DNA of 16,372 bases from Sulfurovum sp. (GCA_027083995.1 JALWME010000103.1:1-16372); one strand, 5' to 3'; positions 1-6,693 are shown, counted from the stretch's first letter. Translations and numbers: made by a program. The notes: a model not told the origin generated them from the sequence alone.

Positions 1-169
1 CACTCTGTATAAACAATACTTTGATGCTTTTATCTGTTCTGAGTTTGACTAAAAGCTGTTCTAGTTCATAGAGTGCCTCAAAGCAGAGTACATTGACACT
101 GCTTTTTGGGGTATCAAAAGTTAAAGTAGCGATACCTCTCTCATCTGTTTTTAAATTAAAATATTTCAT
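1..169 (-). CDS. fadJ: FadJ/FadB-type fatty acid oxidation alpha subunit, N-terminal fragment
   Basis: Only the first 56 codons lie in the window; the gene continues past the left edge. The peptide begins MKYFNLKTDERGIATLTFDT and continues into KSSVNVLCFEALYELEQL and IKVLFIQS. This matches the start of the enoyl-CoA hydratase (crotonase) domain of FadB/FadJ proteins, where a GIAxLTxDxP segment is followed by an N-x-L helix and a VVF strand. The family's full proteins are about 700 residues and combine enoyl-CoA hydratase with 3-hydroxyacyl-CoA dehydrogenase. The start is supported by GGGAGG nine bases upstream of ATG at 169. The thiolase and acyl-CoA synthetase genes lie directly upstream on the same strand, which favours a beta-oxidation role and the FadI-FadJ pairing. 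A stand-alone enoyl-CoA hydratase cannot be excluded from this fragment. Confidence 0.72.
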   Translation of the reverse strand, partial: MKYFNLKTDERGIATLTFDTPKSSVNVLCFEALYELEQLLVKLRTDKSIKVLFIQS

Positions 170-181
170 CACTCTACCTCC
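167..181 (-). repeat. 15-bp direct repeat, copy at the fadJ start
   Basis: On the minus strand this reads GGAGGTAGAGTGATG and contains the ribosome site and ATG of the fadJ-like gene. The identical 15 bases occur at 286-300, where they are the last codons and stop of the thiolase gene plus two bases. The two copies bracket the structured element at 182-285. The simplest reading is a target duplication of an original TGATG stop/start overlap between the two genes. Confidence 0.75.
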
Positions 182-285
182 CTTTCATAGGACGTAAAAT
201 GAACAAAGTCCATTTTACTACGCTGACGCTGTGTCAACTTCAGCAGTTGGCTCATGTGACTAGTCACATTAAAGTATGTACTACA
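182..285 (-). repeat. Structured intergenic element, copy A
   Basis: This 104-bp insert lies between the thiolase stop and the fadJ-like start and is bracketed by the 15-bp direct repeats. Its core (about 194-270) matches copy B at about 3541-3616 at roughly 80% identity. Three hairpins are visible: 194-201 with 211-218 (8 bp, GTAAAATG/CATTTTAC), 233-239 with 245-251 (GTCAACT/AGTTGGC, loop TCAGC) and the perfect 16-bp palindrome ATGTGACTAGTCACAT at 254-269. Several base differences from copy B are compensated in the stems. On the minus strand GTAG sits next to the base of the first hairpin, as in REP elements handled by RAYT nucleases; that link is only an analogy. It encodes no recognisable protein. 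Confidence 0.8.
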
Positions 286-300
286 CATCACTCTACCTCC
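286..300 (-). repeat. 15-bp direct repeat, copy at the thiolase end
   Basis: Identical to 167-181 (offset 119). Here the bases encode the last residues EVE and the TGA stop of the thiolase, and they end in an ATG that overlaps the stop (TGATG). The match stops on both sides: 285 differs from 166, and 301 differs from 182. Confidence 0.75.
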
Positions 301-1601
301 AGTAGCAGTGCAGCACCTTGCCCACCACCAATACATAGGGTTGCCAAGCCTCGTTGTAGTCCTCGTTCTCGTAGTTCATGTAAAACAGTAAGCACAAGTC
401 TTGTACCTGTCATACCCACAGGATGCCCAAGGGCAACAGCACCTCCATTGACATTGAGTATGTCAGGGTCTATGGCACCTACTGCTTTGTCATCTCCAAA
501 GTGTGTTTTGGCAAAGTCAGCGGATGCAAAAGCTCTCTGGCAAGCGATGACCTGTGCCGCAAAAGCTTCGTTGATTTCGACTATCTCTATGTCATCCATA
601 CTTAAGCCTGTTTGCTTAAAAAGTTTATGGGTTGCAAACACAGGTCCAAGCCCCATTCGCTTAGGGTCTAAGCCCTCATACGCATAGTCGCGTAAATACC
701 CTAAAGTCTCTAGCCCTCGCGCCTTTGCTTCACTCTCGCTCATGAGTACTACCCCTGCTGCTGCATCGGTAACTTGAGAAGAGTTTCCTGCAGTCACCGT
801 ACCGTTTTTACGGTCAAAAAATGGTCTTAGGCGTGCAAGTTTCTCTAGGGTTTGATTGTCTCGTATGCCATCATCATAGTCTAGGTACCCACCTTTATGT
901 TCATCATACACCACATCCATACTCTCTTTTGCAAAACGTCCAGAGGCTTTAGCTGCAGCTGCTTTTTGGTGAGAAGCAAGTGAAAAAGCATCTTGCTCTT
1001 CCCTACTTATGCCGAAGTCTTGTGCCAACACTTCTGCTGTACTCCCCATAAGCAGTCCACTAACAGGGTCAGTCAATCCTGATATGAGTCCCACAATAGG
1101 TTTTAGAAACGCAGGTCTAAAGCCCAGAAGGGTTCGTACTTTGTCAAGTGCTGTTTTAGAACTGGAAAGTTTAGAAAAAAGTGTCGTCATTTTCTCACTG
1201 TAAACCAAAGGGATGTTAGACATTGACTCCACCCCACCACACACATACACCTTACCCTCACCTGCATAGATGCGAGCCACTGCTGTCGTGATGGACTCCA
1301 TACCCGAGGCACAATTTCGATGTACTGTGAGTGAGGGCGTATGTTCTGGAAATCCTGCACGCAACGCAATCACTCTGGCGATATTTGCTGCATGTATGGG
1401 TTGGGCGACATTACCGATGATGACCTCATCGACCTCTTCCACACCTACAGGTGAACGCATCATCAGTTCACGAAAAAGTACTGCACCCAACTCGTCTGCC
1501 TGCATACGTGCAAACTTCCCACCTGCTTTAGCCATAGGTGTTCTAAGCCCTGTTACAATGGCTATACGTTCTTTTTGAATATCTTTTGATTTTATTTTCA
1601 T
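288..1601 (-). CDS. fadI: Acetyl-CoA acyltransferase (FadI-type thiolase)
   Basis: Catalyses the last step of beta-oxidation, thiolytic release of acetyl-CoA from 3-ketoacyl-CoA, in the cytoplasm. The 437 residues equal the usual FadI length. The N-terminal thiolase strand ERIAIVTGLRTPMAKAGGKF is followed by the nucleophile region HRNCASGMES (Cys97), the NEAFA motif, GHPVGMTGTR (His393) and CIGGGQGAA (Cys423). The ending ALLLEVE resembles that of FadI. All three catalytic residues are therefore present. AAAGGATATACG directly precedes the ATG. The acyl-CoA synthetase gene lies 50 bases upstream and the FadJ-like gene downstream, which supports a fatty-acid oxidation operon. The stop overlaps an ATG (TGATG), now leading into the inserted element instead of directly into fadJ. 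The thiolase class is very likely; the direction of the pathway in vivo is inferred. Confidence 0.93.
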   Translation of the reverse strand: MKIKSKDIQKERIAIVTGLRTPMAKAGGKFARMQADELGAVLFRELMMRSPVGVEEVDEVIIGNVAQPIHAANIARVIALRAGFPEHTPSLTVHRNCASGMESITTAVARIYAGEGKVYVCGGVESMSNIPLVYSEKMTTLFSKLSSSKTALDKVRTLLGFRPAFLKPIVGLISGLTDPVSGLLMGSTAEVLAQDFGISREEQDAFSLASHQKAAAAKASGRFAKESMDVVYDEHKGGYLDYDDGIRDNQTLEKLARLRPFFDRKNGTVTAGNSSQVTDAAAGVVLMSESEAKARGLETLGYLRDYAYEGLDPKRMGLGPVFATHKLFKQTGLSMDDIEIVEINEAFAAQVIACQRAFASADFAKTHFGDDKAVGAIDPDILNVNGGAVALGHPVGMTGTRLVLTVLHELRERGLQRGLATLCIGGGQGAALLLEVE

Positions 1602-1651
1602 CGTATATCCTTTGATAGAGTATAAGACTTTTTGTGTGGATTGGGTGTGGA

Positions 1652-3400
1652 TTACACATGCTCAGCATACATCTGCTTGATCTCGTCAGCATACACTTCC
1701 ATCACATGGCTTTTTGCTAACTTCATAGAGGGTGTGAGGTGTCCCTCTTCTATGCTTAGTCTATCTGCTATGACTCTGTACTCACGTACTTTTTCCCAAT
1801 GATTGAGCTTTTTATTGAGCTTTTTGATGTATACCTTCATCATATTTTTAAACCTTTTAGATGCCAGTACTTTGAGCGGGGTACTTTGCATCTTTGTTGC
1901 CAAACGTCCCAAAAAATCATGCTCTATAAACAAGAGTGCTACCACATAAGGTTTCGCATCGCCTATGACAAGTGCATGCTCAAACCAACCGTTACTGGTA
2001 AGCTTTTGTTCTATATACACTGCACTGATATACTCGCCCGTAGAGGTTTTAAGTAATTCTTTAGTACGTCCTGTAATGGTGATATATCCTTCCTCGTCTA
2101 TGTGGGCTAAATCACCTGTATGAAGCCAACCCTGGGCATCTATAGTCTTTGCTGTGGCTTCGGGGTTGTTATGGTAGCCTTTCATAACATTAGGCCCTTT
2201 AACAAGCAATTCTTTTTGCTCTGAAAGCATCACACTTACACGAGGAAACACCTTTCCTACTGTACCTATTTTGTTGTGTTCTGGCGTATTGGCAGCTATC
2301 ACAGGGCTGGTTTCTGTCTGTCCATACCCTTGATAGAGTGGCACACCAATGTTCAAATAGAACTTATAAAGCATATCAGGAAGTGCGGCACCTCCTGATA
2401 TCATCATACGCATCCGAGTTCCTAAAGCTGCACGTAACTTGGTGTAGACCAGTTTATTGAGTAGACCATCTAGCCAACATGTTTTAGCATACGGATCTTT
2501 GGTAGTAGCTCTGTAGAATGCCAAACGTACCAACCCTTGCTTAATGATGTTCCCATCCATCGCTTTAAGTTTCATTCTGAAAAATACTTTTTCTAAAAGT
2601 CTAGGGACGACAGTCATCACAGTAGGATTGACCTCCTTGAGTAACACCCCTACATTTTTTACATCATCTGCGAAGTAGACACTCAACTCCTGAGAAAGAT
2701 AGAAGTGCATCACTGTACGTTCAAAGATATGTGCCAAAGGTAAAAAAGAAAAAGCGATGTCCTTTTCTCTATCAAAAACATAATTTTTTGACGTAGCATG
2801 TATTTGGGAAATGAGATTTCTATGGGTAAGCTCTACCCCTTTAGGTCTACCCGAAGTACCAGAGGTATACACTATCGTCGCCAAATCTTCTTCTTTTATT
2901 TGGTAGATAAGGGTATCAAAGATGGAAGGTTCTTCTTTATCTATCTTTTTACCTTCTGCTACAAACTTGGAAAAAGTAAGATATCCAGACACATCATCTG
3001 ACAAATAAACTGTCACTACCTCTTCTCCTACCCTGTGTATGATATTTTCCTGTTCTTTACCTTCTATAAAAACAGTGTGGATATTCGAATCTAAGATTTC
3101 ATAGTAAAGATTTTTAGAAGATATATTTGTAAAAAGAGGTACTGAAACTACCCCTGCTAGTATCAAGGCATAGTCCAACATAAGCCAATATGGTGATGAA
3201 GAAACAGCTATCCCTACCTGCTTGCCTTTCCATCTGTGTTTGTGAAAGGCTAAAGCCAGATAACGTATAGTACGTAAAAATTCTTTTTTTGAAATATTTT
3301 GATAACCTTCCGCCAAATGATGATGTAAAAAATCTTCTCTGGCAGGTTGATTTTCCAAATAACGATAGAGTTCTCCAAAATGTGTATATTGACCATTCAT
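1652..3400 (-). CDS. Long-chain fatty acid--CoA ligase (AMP-forming)
   Basis: Activates free fatty acids to acyl-CoA through an acyl-adenylate and so feeds the thiolase and FadJ-like enzymes encoded downstream. This 582-residue member of the ANL superfamily shows the P-loop-like A3 motif TIVYTSGTSGRPKGVELTH (about residues 175-193), the A5 motif YQGYGQTET (about 356-364), HTGD (427-430) and the hinge region GRTKELLKTSTGEY (444-457), all intact. The conserved C-terminal lysine region is also present. There is no signal peptide or clear membrane helix, so it is cytoplasmic or membrane-associated. Start: AAAAGGAGATGCT just before ATG at 3400. The upstream spacer 3401-3616 carries element B and a duplicated tail of the DJ-1 gene, so transcription from the DJ-1 gene may read through a structured region. 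The exact chain-length preference cannot be read from sequence. Confidence 0.92.
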   Translation of the reverse strand: MNGQYTHFGELYRYLENQPAREDFLHHHLAEGYQNISKKEFLRTIRYLALAFHKHRWKGKQVGIAVSSSPYWLMLDYALILAGVVSVPLFTNISSKNLYYEILDSNIHTVFIEGKEQENIIHRVGEEVVTVYLSDDVSGYLTFSKFVAEGKKIDKEEPSIFDTLIYQIKEEDLATIVYTSGTSGRPKGVELTHRNLISQIHATSKNYVFDREKDIAFSFLPLAHIFERTVMHFYLSQELSVYFADDVKNVGVLLKEVNPTVMTVVPRLLEKVFFRMKLKAMDGNIIKQGLVRLAFYRATTKDPYAKTCWLDGLLNKLVYTKLRAALGTRMRMMISGGAALPDMLYKFYLNIGVPLYQGYGQTETSPVIAANTPEHNKIGTVGKVFPRVSVMLSEQKELLVKGPNVMKGYHNNPEATAKTIDAQGWLHTGDLAHIDEEGYITITGRTKELLKTSTGEYISAVYIEQKLTSNGWFEHALVIGDAKPYVVALLFIEHDFLGRLATKMQSTPLKVLASKRFKNMMKVYIKKLNKKLNHWEKVREYRVIADRLSIEEGHLTPSMKLAKSHVMEVYADEIKQMYAEHV

Positions 3401-3482
3401 AGCATCTCCTTTTCATTTCTGAATAGTAAGCTAACTATGAAAGTATATTTTAATTATGTGTATAAGCTGTGCAAAGTGGGCT

Positions 3483-3526
3483 TAACAATACGCCAACAAC
3501 ATCCCCTCTTTTACTGCTTGCATAGA
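3483..3526 (-). repeat. 44-bp direct repeat, vestigial copy of DJ-1 gene tail
   Basis: Matches 3618-3661 in 43 of 44 positions (difference at 3492 versus 3627). It repeats the last 14 codons of the DJ-1-family gene, including an in-frame stop; here the stop is TAA and in the intact gene it is TAG. It has no start and is not a gene. It marks the left border of element B and looks like a target duplication. Confidence 0.9.
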
Positions 3527-3617
3527 ATATCATCTATAACGCAACAGAGCAAAGCTCCTTTTGCTACGCTGACGCTTTGTCTACTTCAGCAGTAGGCTCA
3601 AATGACTAGTCATTTTC
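3527..3617 (-). repeat. Structured intergenic element, copy B
   Basis: A 91-bp insert between the two 44-bp direct repeats. Same architecture as copy A at 182-285. Hairpin 1: 3541-3547 with 3558-3564 (6 of 7 pairs) and an inner GAGC-AAA-GCTC. Hairpin 2: GTCTACT 3579-3585 with AGTAGGC 3591-3597, loop TCAGC. Hairpin 3: the perfect 16-bp palindrome AAATGACTAGTCATTT at 3600-3615. In hairpins 2 and 3 every difference from copy A is matched by a change in the partner base. The homologous reading frame is interrupted by TAG, so a protein product is unlikely. Orientation relative to the upstream gene is the same as in copy A. Confidence 0.8.
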
Positions 3618-4177
3618 TAACAATACTCCAACAACATCCCCTCTTTTACTGCTTGCATAGACTCTTTGCCCACCAATCGTTCTACGATAGCAAGACCAAA
3701 GCAGACCGCCGTTCCTGGACCACGAGAGGTCATAACATTACCATCGGTCACAACTTTCACATCTTCTCTGTACCCTGGATGGTTTATCTCATCTTTGGCT
3801 CCTGGGTAGCAAGTATACTCACTGCCAAGTACCCCTGCTTTTTTCAGCACAAAAGGTGCTGCACATATGGCTCCTATGATTTTCTTCTCTTTAAACTCCT
3901 GTACAAGCTCTATCACACGTCTGTTTTCTGCCAAAGCATAGGTACCATCCCAACCGCCAGGAAGTACCATCATATCAAAATCATCTACAATGACATTATT
4001 GATAGACATATCCGCTTGTATGCTAATACCATTTGCTCCAGTAACCAACGCACCATGCAATTCATCTCCAATGTAGACGACTCTTACTTCTATACCTCCA
4101 CGACGCATAGTATCTATGAGTCCTACAGCTTCCAACTCTTCAAATCCTTCCGCTAAAGGTAACAATACTGCTGCCAT
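3617..4177 (-). CDS. DJ-1/PfpI (YajL/ThiJ) family protein
   Basis: A 186-residue protein of the usual DJ-1 family length. It has LLPLAEGFEELEAVGLID at residues 5-22 (conserved Glu around 13-14), VLPGG at 71-75 and the nucleophile elbow GAICAAPFVL with Cys105. The Glu/Cys pair typical of DJ-1 proteins, which becomes oxidised in DJ-1, is therefore present. Family members act as protein-protective or glyoxal-handling enzymes or as redox sensors; the role here is not determined. There is no signal peptide. AAGGAGTAGAT precedes the ATG at 4177. It lies 19 bases downstream of the DUF302-like gene and is probably cotranscribed with it. The last 14 codons are duplicated at 3483-3526 on the far side of element B, yet this copy is complete. 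Confidence 0.9.
   Translation of the reverse strand: MAAVLLPLAEGFEELEAVGLIDTMRRGGIEVRVVYIGDELHGALVTGANGISIQADMSINNVIVDDFDMMVLPGGWDGTYALAENRRVIELVQEFKEKKIIGAICAAPFVLKKAGVLGSEYTCYPGAKDEINHPGYREDVKVVTDGNVMTSRGPGTAVCFGLAIVERLVGKESMQAVKEGMLLEYC
3618..3661 (-). repeat. 44-bp direct repeat, functional DJ-1 tail copy
   Basis: The right copy of the 44-bp repeat (other copy 3483-3526, offset 135, one mismatch). It encodes the C-terminal residues from MQAVKEG to EYC and the first two stop-codon bases of the DJ-1-family gene. The final stop base (3617) is supplied by element B, giving TAG where the other copy has TAA. Confidence 0.9.
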
Positions 4178-4196
4178 ATCTACTCCTTTTTGGTTC

Positions 4197-5219
4197 TTAT
4201 AGTTTTATGGGCGTAAATGGGGTAGACTCCACTTCCTTAAAGCCCATCTCTTTAAATATCTCTACTATCTCTTTATCTAATTTCTGGTTATACTCAATAC
4301 GTGCTTTATCTTTGATATCAAACATACTTATCCAGTTTTGTAATCTTGGCATTCCTACTACCAATTTATTTGTACCTTTTTGTATATACATGTACATGGT
4401 GCATGGTGCAAACACTGCTGCATCTGGTCTAGCACCTTTATTATCAAAGAAAGCATAGGAGTATTTGAAATGACAAAGTGAAAATGTCCAGAACTCATCC
4501 ATCTGTGGCAATAAATCTGAACCATCAAACGCCTCCTTAAAGTTAAAAAAGCCTGCCATAATATACCCTTTTTCTACAAAAGTATCTTCTACTTTTTCTT
4601 GTATCTCATCTATAAAGTCCATCAGTTTTTCTGGTCTTTTAAAATCATACTCAAAATTCATCATCGTATCTGATGCTGGTTTTTCATAGGTTTTGTAGCT
4701 TATCTTTGCATCTGGAAAGTTTTTCATAACCAGTGCATCTATTTTATTCATACTGTTGATATAGCCATCTTTTACCTCTTTGTTGCTCGTACCAAGCATC
4801 TCAAATACTGCATCTGTCGTCAAGTGAGATATTATAGTCTCGTTTTTATCTTTATGTTTATACATTAAAAGATTAAAAGGGTTAAATGCTGCAATGGTAG
4901 GGTCTATGTTTAACAGAGGCTTGATACCTTTTTTATCTACAATCGTCATAAAGGACAAACCATCAAGTGTTGTTTTACCATACATTTTTTTATATACTTT
5001 GTTTACTCCACTTCTTGGGTCTGGTGCCAAAAACCCTATGGGTTTAAGTTGCTCCTTCATCATTTTGTTATATTTCTCTTCTGCATTTCCTTTGATGGTG
5101 TAGACAACCACTGCCTTTTTAGCACTCGTTTTAACATTGGCTTGTGTAGTATGCTCTACAGCTACCAATCCACTCATCATTACTGCACTCAACAGTAACA
5201 TACCAAATACTTTTTTCAT
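4197..5219 (-). CDS. Secreted DUF302-like protein (two tandem domains)
   Basis: 340 residues with an N-terminal signal peptide (MKKVFGMLLLSAVMMSGLVA, cleavage probably before residue 22 or soon after), so probably periplasmic. The body looks like two copies of a DUF302-like fold. Residues about 36-170 contain DPTIAAFNPFNLLMYKHKDKN and about 185-325 contain ARPDAAVFAPCTMYMYIQKGTN; these align with each other, which indicates an internal duplication. Two cysteines, 249 (FSLCHF) and 273 (FAPCTM), lie in the second domain. The N-terminal 330 residues of the 710-residue protein at 10202-12334 are a clear paralogue but lack both cysteines. The function of DUF302 proteins is unknown. Start: AAAGGCGAAACA before ATG at 5219. 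TATAAT on the minus strand at 5253-5248 could be its -10. The DJ-1-family gene follows 19 bases downstream. Confidence 0.8.
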   Translation of the reverse strand: MKKVFGMLLLSAVMMSGLVAVEHTTQANVKTSAKKAVVVYTIKGNAEEKYNKMMKEQLKPIGFLAPDPRSGVNKVYKKMYGKTTLDGLSFMTIVDKKGIKPLLNIDPTIAAFNPFNLLMYKHKDKNETIISHLTTDAVFEMLGTSNKEVKDGYINSMNKIDALVMKNFPDAKISYKTYEKPASDTMMNFEYDFKRPEKLMDFIDEIQEKVEDTFVEKGYIMAGFFNFKEAFDGSDLLPQMDEFWTFSLCHFKYSYAFFDNKGARPDAAVFAPCTMYMYIQKGTNKLVVGMPRLQNWISMFDIKDKARIEYNQKLDKEIVEIFKEMGFKEVESTPFTPIKL

Positions 5220-5384
5220 TGTTTCGCCTTTTTTTGTTAGATAATAAATTATAATATATAAAAAATATTATGACAATGAAATAGTCTATAATCGTAAAAT
5301 ATAGCAGTTTGTTGTTACAAGAAGGAAATGATTTTAGAGAAAGTCTGAAGAAGCATAAAAGTTACACTCCTTCATTAAAAAAGT

Positions 5385-5783
5385 TTACCAAGACCTAATA
5401 GTTTGGTGACAGGATAGACATTTACTCAATACCATAAGATAGCCATTTGCCGCAGCATATTTATCACCTTTTTCAAAAGCATCTTGAATCTCATTTGCTA
5501 ACATAGTAATACTTTCTGTTTGGTTTTTAGAATACAAAAGTGTATTCACACCTGTTTTTGCAGAGATACCTGGTTTCATAAAGGATTCTGTAAATGCAGC
5601 TGTTCTCTTAAGCTCTTTTATACCATTCTTTACAACACTCAAATTATTAAAAAGAAACCCTTTTTGTATGGTTGACATCGCATGTTCCATATCTTGCATA
5701 TTTTTCATTCTCTCTATGTTTCTAACCTCTTGTGCAAAAACCATAGTACCCACAATAACTACCATTAATAAAGCTTTTTTCAT
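5385..5783 (-). CDS. Periplasmic class II (cytochrome c'-like) c-type cytochrome
   Basis: 132 residues with a signal peptide (residues 1-17, ending VFA before QEV) and a single haem-binding CLSCH motif at residues 122-126, six residues from the C terminus. The C-terminal haem site and the all-helical, Met-rich body match class II cytochromes (c'/c-556). The stretch KNMQDMEHAMSTIQKGF with NNLSVVKNGIKELK closely matches the cytochrome at 6702-7112, so the two are paralogues. It probably carries one electron in the periplasm; a ligand- or NO-binding role as in some cytochromes c' is possible but not shown. AAAGGATAACATA precedes the ATG. It is the last gene after the adaptor and has its own upstream FNR-type box at 5846-5859, so it may be induced separately. 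Confidence 0.85.
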   Translation of the reverse strand: MKKALLMVVIVGTMVFAQEVRNIERMKNMQDMEHAMSTIQKGFLFNNLSVVKNGIKELKRTAAFTESFMKPGISAKTGVNTLLYSKNQTESITMLANEIQDAFEKGDKYAAANGYLMVLSKCLSCHQTIRSW

Positions 5784-5816
5784 TATGTTATCCTTTTACA
5801 TTTTATATACTCAGTA

Positions 5817-5859
5817 AGTATATCATGTAAGTATTCCCATTTTGTTTGATATATATCAA
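5817..5859 (-). promoter_or_regulatory. Perfect FNR-type box with a -10 hexamer, upstream of cytochrome gene
   Basis: TTGATATATATCAA at 5846-5859 fits the FNR/CRP-family consensus TTGAT-N4-ATCAA exactly. On the minus strand a TATACT hexamer lies at 5822-5817. With initiation near 5810 the box would be centred about 42 bases upstream, the usual class II activator position. The next gene on this strand starts at 5783. This suggests oxygen- or NO-responsive control of the cytochrome. The regulator itself is not in the window. Confidence 0.55.
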
Positions 5860-5868
5860 TTTAATTGC

Positions 5869-6693
5869 TTATATAGTTACCTTTGCATACATTCCTGGAA
5901 AGATATTTTTATCCCCTTTTTCAAAATGTATACGCATTTTTATTTTATGTGTCATAGGGTTGGCATCTGGTACGATTGCATGGATGATACCTTTTGTTTT
6001 ATACTGAATCGATGGTATCTCAATAGAGACTTTTTGCCCCTCTTTTACCTTGGAAATAATACTCTCAGAAATGGAAACATCTATCTCCAGACTCTCTAAA
6101 TCTACCAGCATAATGGTAAGCATACCTGGCATAACCATATCACCTACTCGTATATTGCGTTTTACCACCACTCCATCAGAAGGTGCTTTCATTTTAATAT
6201 AGTTGTATGTACTTGCCATTTGCTTGGCTCTAATATTGGCTTCTTTTACCATAATTTGCATAGATTTCAACATCGTTTGTACATTTGCAGCTTCTGCATC
6301 CAAATCAGCCATATCCATAAAATTAATTTTATTGTCATTTCTATAGGTTTGCTTTAACCTGTTTTTCTTAGTATTAATTCTCTTAAGTTTATCTCTCCAA
6401 AACTCGACCATCGTTCGAGACTGTTCAATCATAAGGTCTGCTTGCATTTTCATCATGTCAAATTCTGCTGATTCCATTTCATAAAGGTCATCTTCTCTTT
6501 CTACTTTATCCCCTACCTTTACAAATACTTTTTTAACATATCCCATAAACCTAGAACCTATCATCTGTTGTCCATCTGAGACTACAGTCCCTGTAAGTTT
6601 TATTTTACTATCATTCTGTTTAGCCGCATTTAGATTTATTTCATTAGCAGTCAAAAGCCCACTTAACAGCACTAACACCAAATATTTTCTCAT
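5869..6693 (-). CDS. RND/HlyD-type periplasmic adaptor (membrane fusion protein), short form
   Basis: Connects an inner-membrane pump to an outer-membrane channel in tripartite efflux. Of the 274 residues, 1-15 are a signal peptide (MRKYLVLVLLSGLLTA). The first lipoyl half, SRFMGYVKKVFVKVGDKVER, is at about 47-66, a helical hairpin spans about 78-163, the second lipoyl half, APSDGVVVKRNIRVGDMVMPG, is at about 170-190, and a beta-barrel domain runs from about 203 to the end. It is short for the family (usually 350-400) and appears to lack the membrane-proximal domain. Start ATG at 6693 is chosen because GGGGGTAGC precedes it and because an upstream in-frame start would overlap the cytochrome gene. 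No permease is adjacent; a split RND permease lies at 13048-16372. It sits between two cytochrome c'-like genes. Confidence 0.85.
   Translation of the reverse strand: MRKYLVLVLLSGLLTANEINLNAAKQNDSKIKLTGTVVSDGQQMIGSRFMGYVKKVFVKVGDKVEREDDLYEMESAEFDMMKMQADLMIEQSRTMVEFWRDKLKRINTKKNRLKQTYRNDNKINFMDMADLDAEAANVQTMLKSMQIMVKEANIRAKQMASTYNYIKMKAPSDGVVVKRNIRVGDMVMPGMLTIMLVDLESLEIDVSISESIISKVKEGQKVSIEIPSIQYKTKGIIHAIVPDANPMTHKIKMRIHFEKGDKNIFPGMYAKVTI

Noticed and set aside
199..687. Plus-strand open frame starting inside element A and crossing the thiolase gene
   Set aside because: It runs antisense to a clear thiolase and its N-terminal part is the structured element. No family resemblance.
3483..3526. 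Possible DJ-1 pseudogene
   Set aside because: Only 14 terminal codons are present, directly bordering the element. A target duplication explains it better than decay of a full second gene.
3347..4156. Plus-strand frames that share the peptide QQHPLFYCLHR
   Set aside because: The shared peptide is only the 44-bp duplicated DJ-1 tail read backwards; neither frame is a gene.
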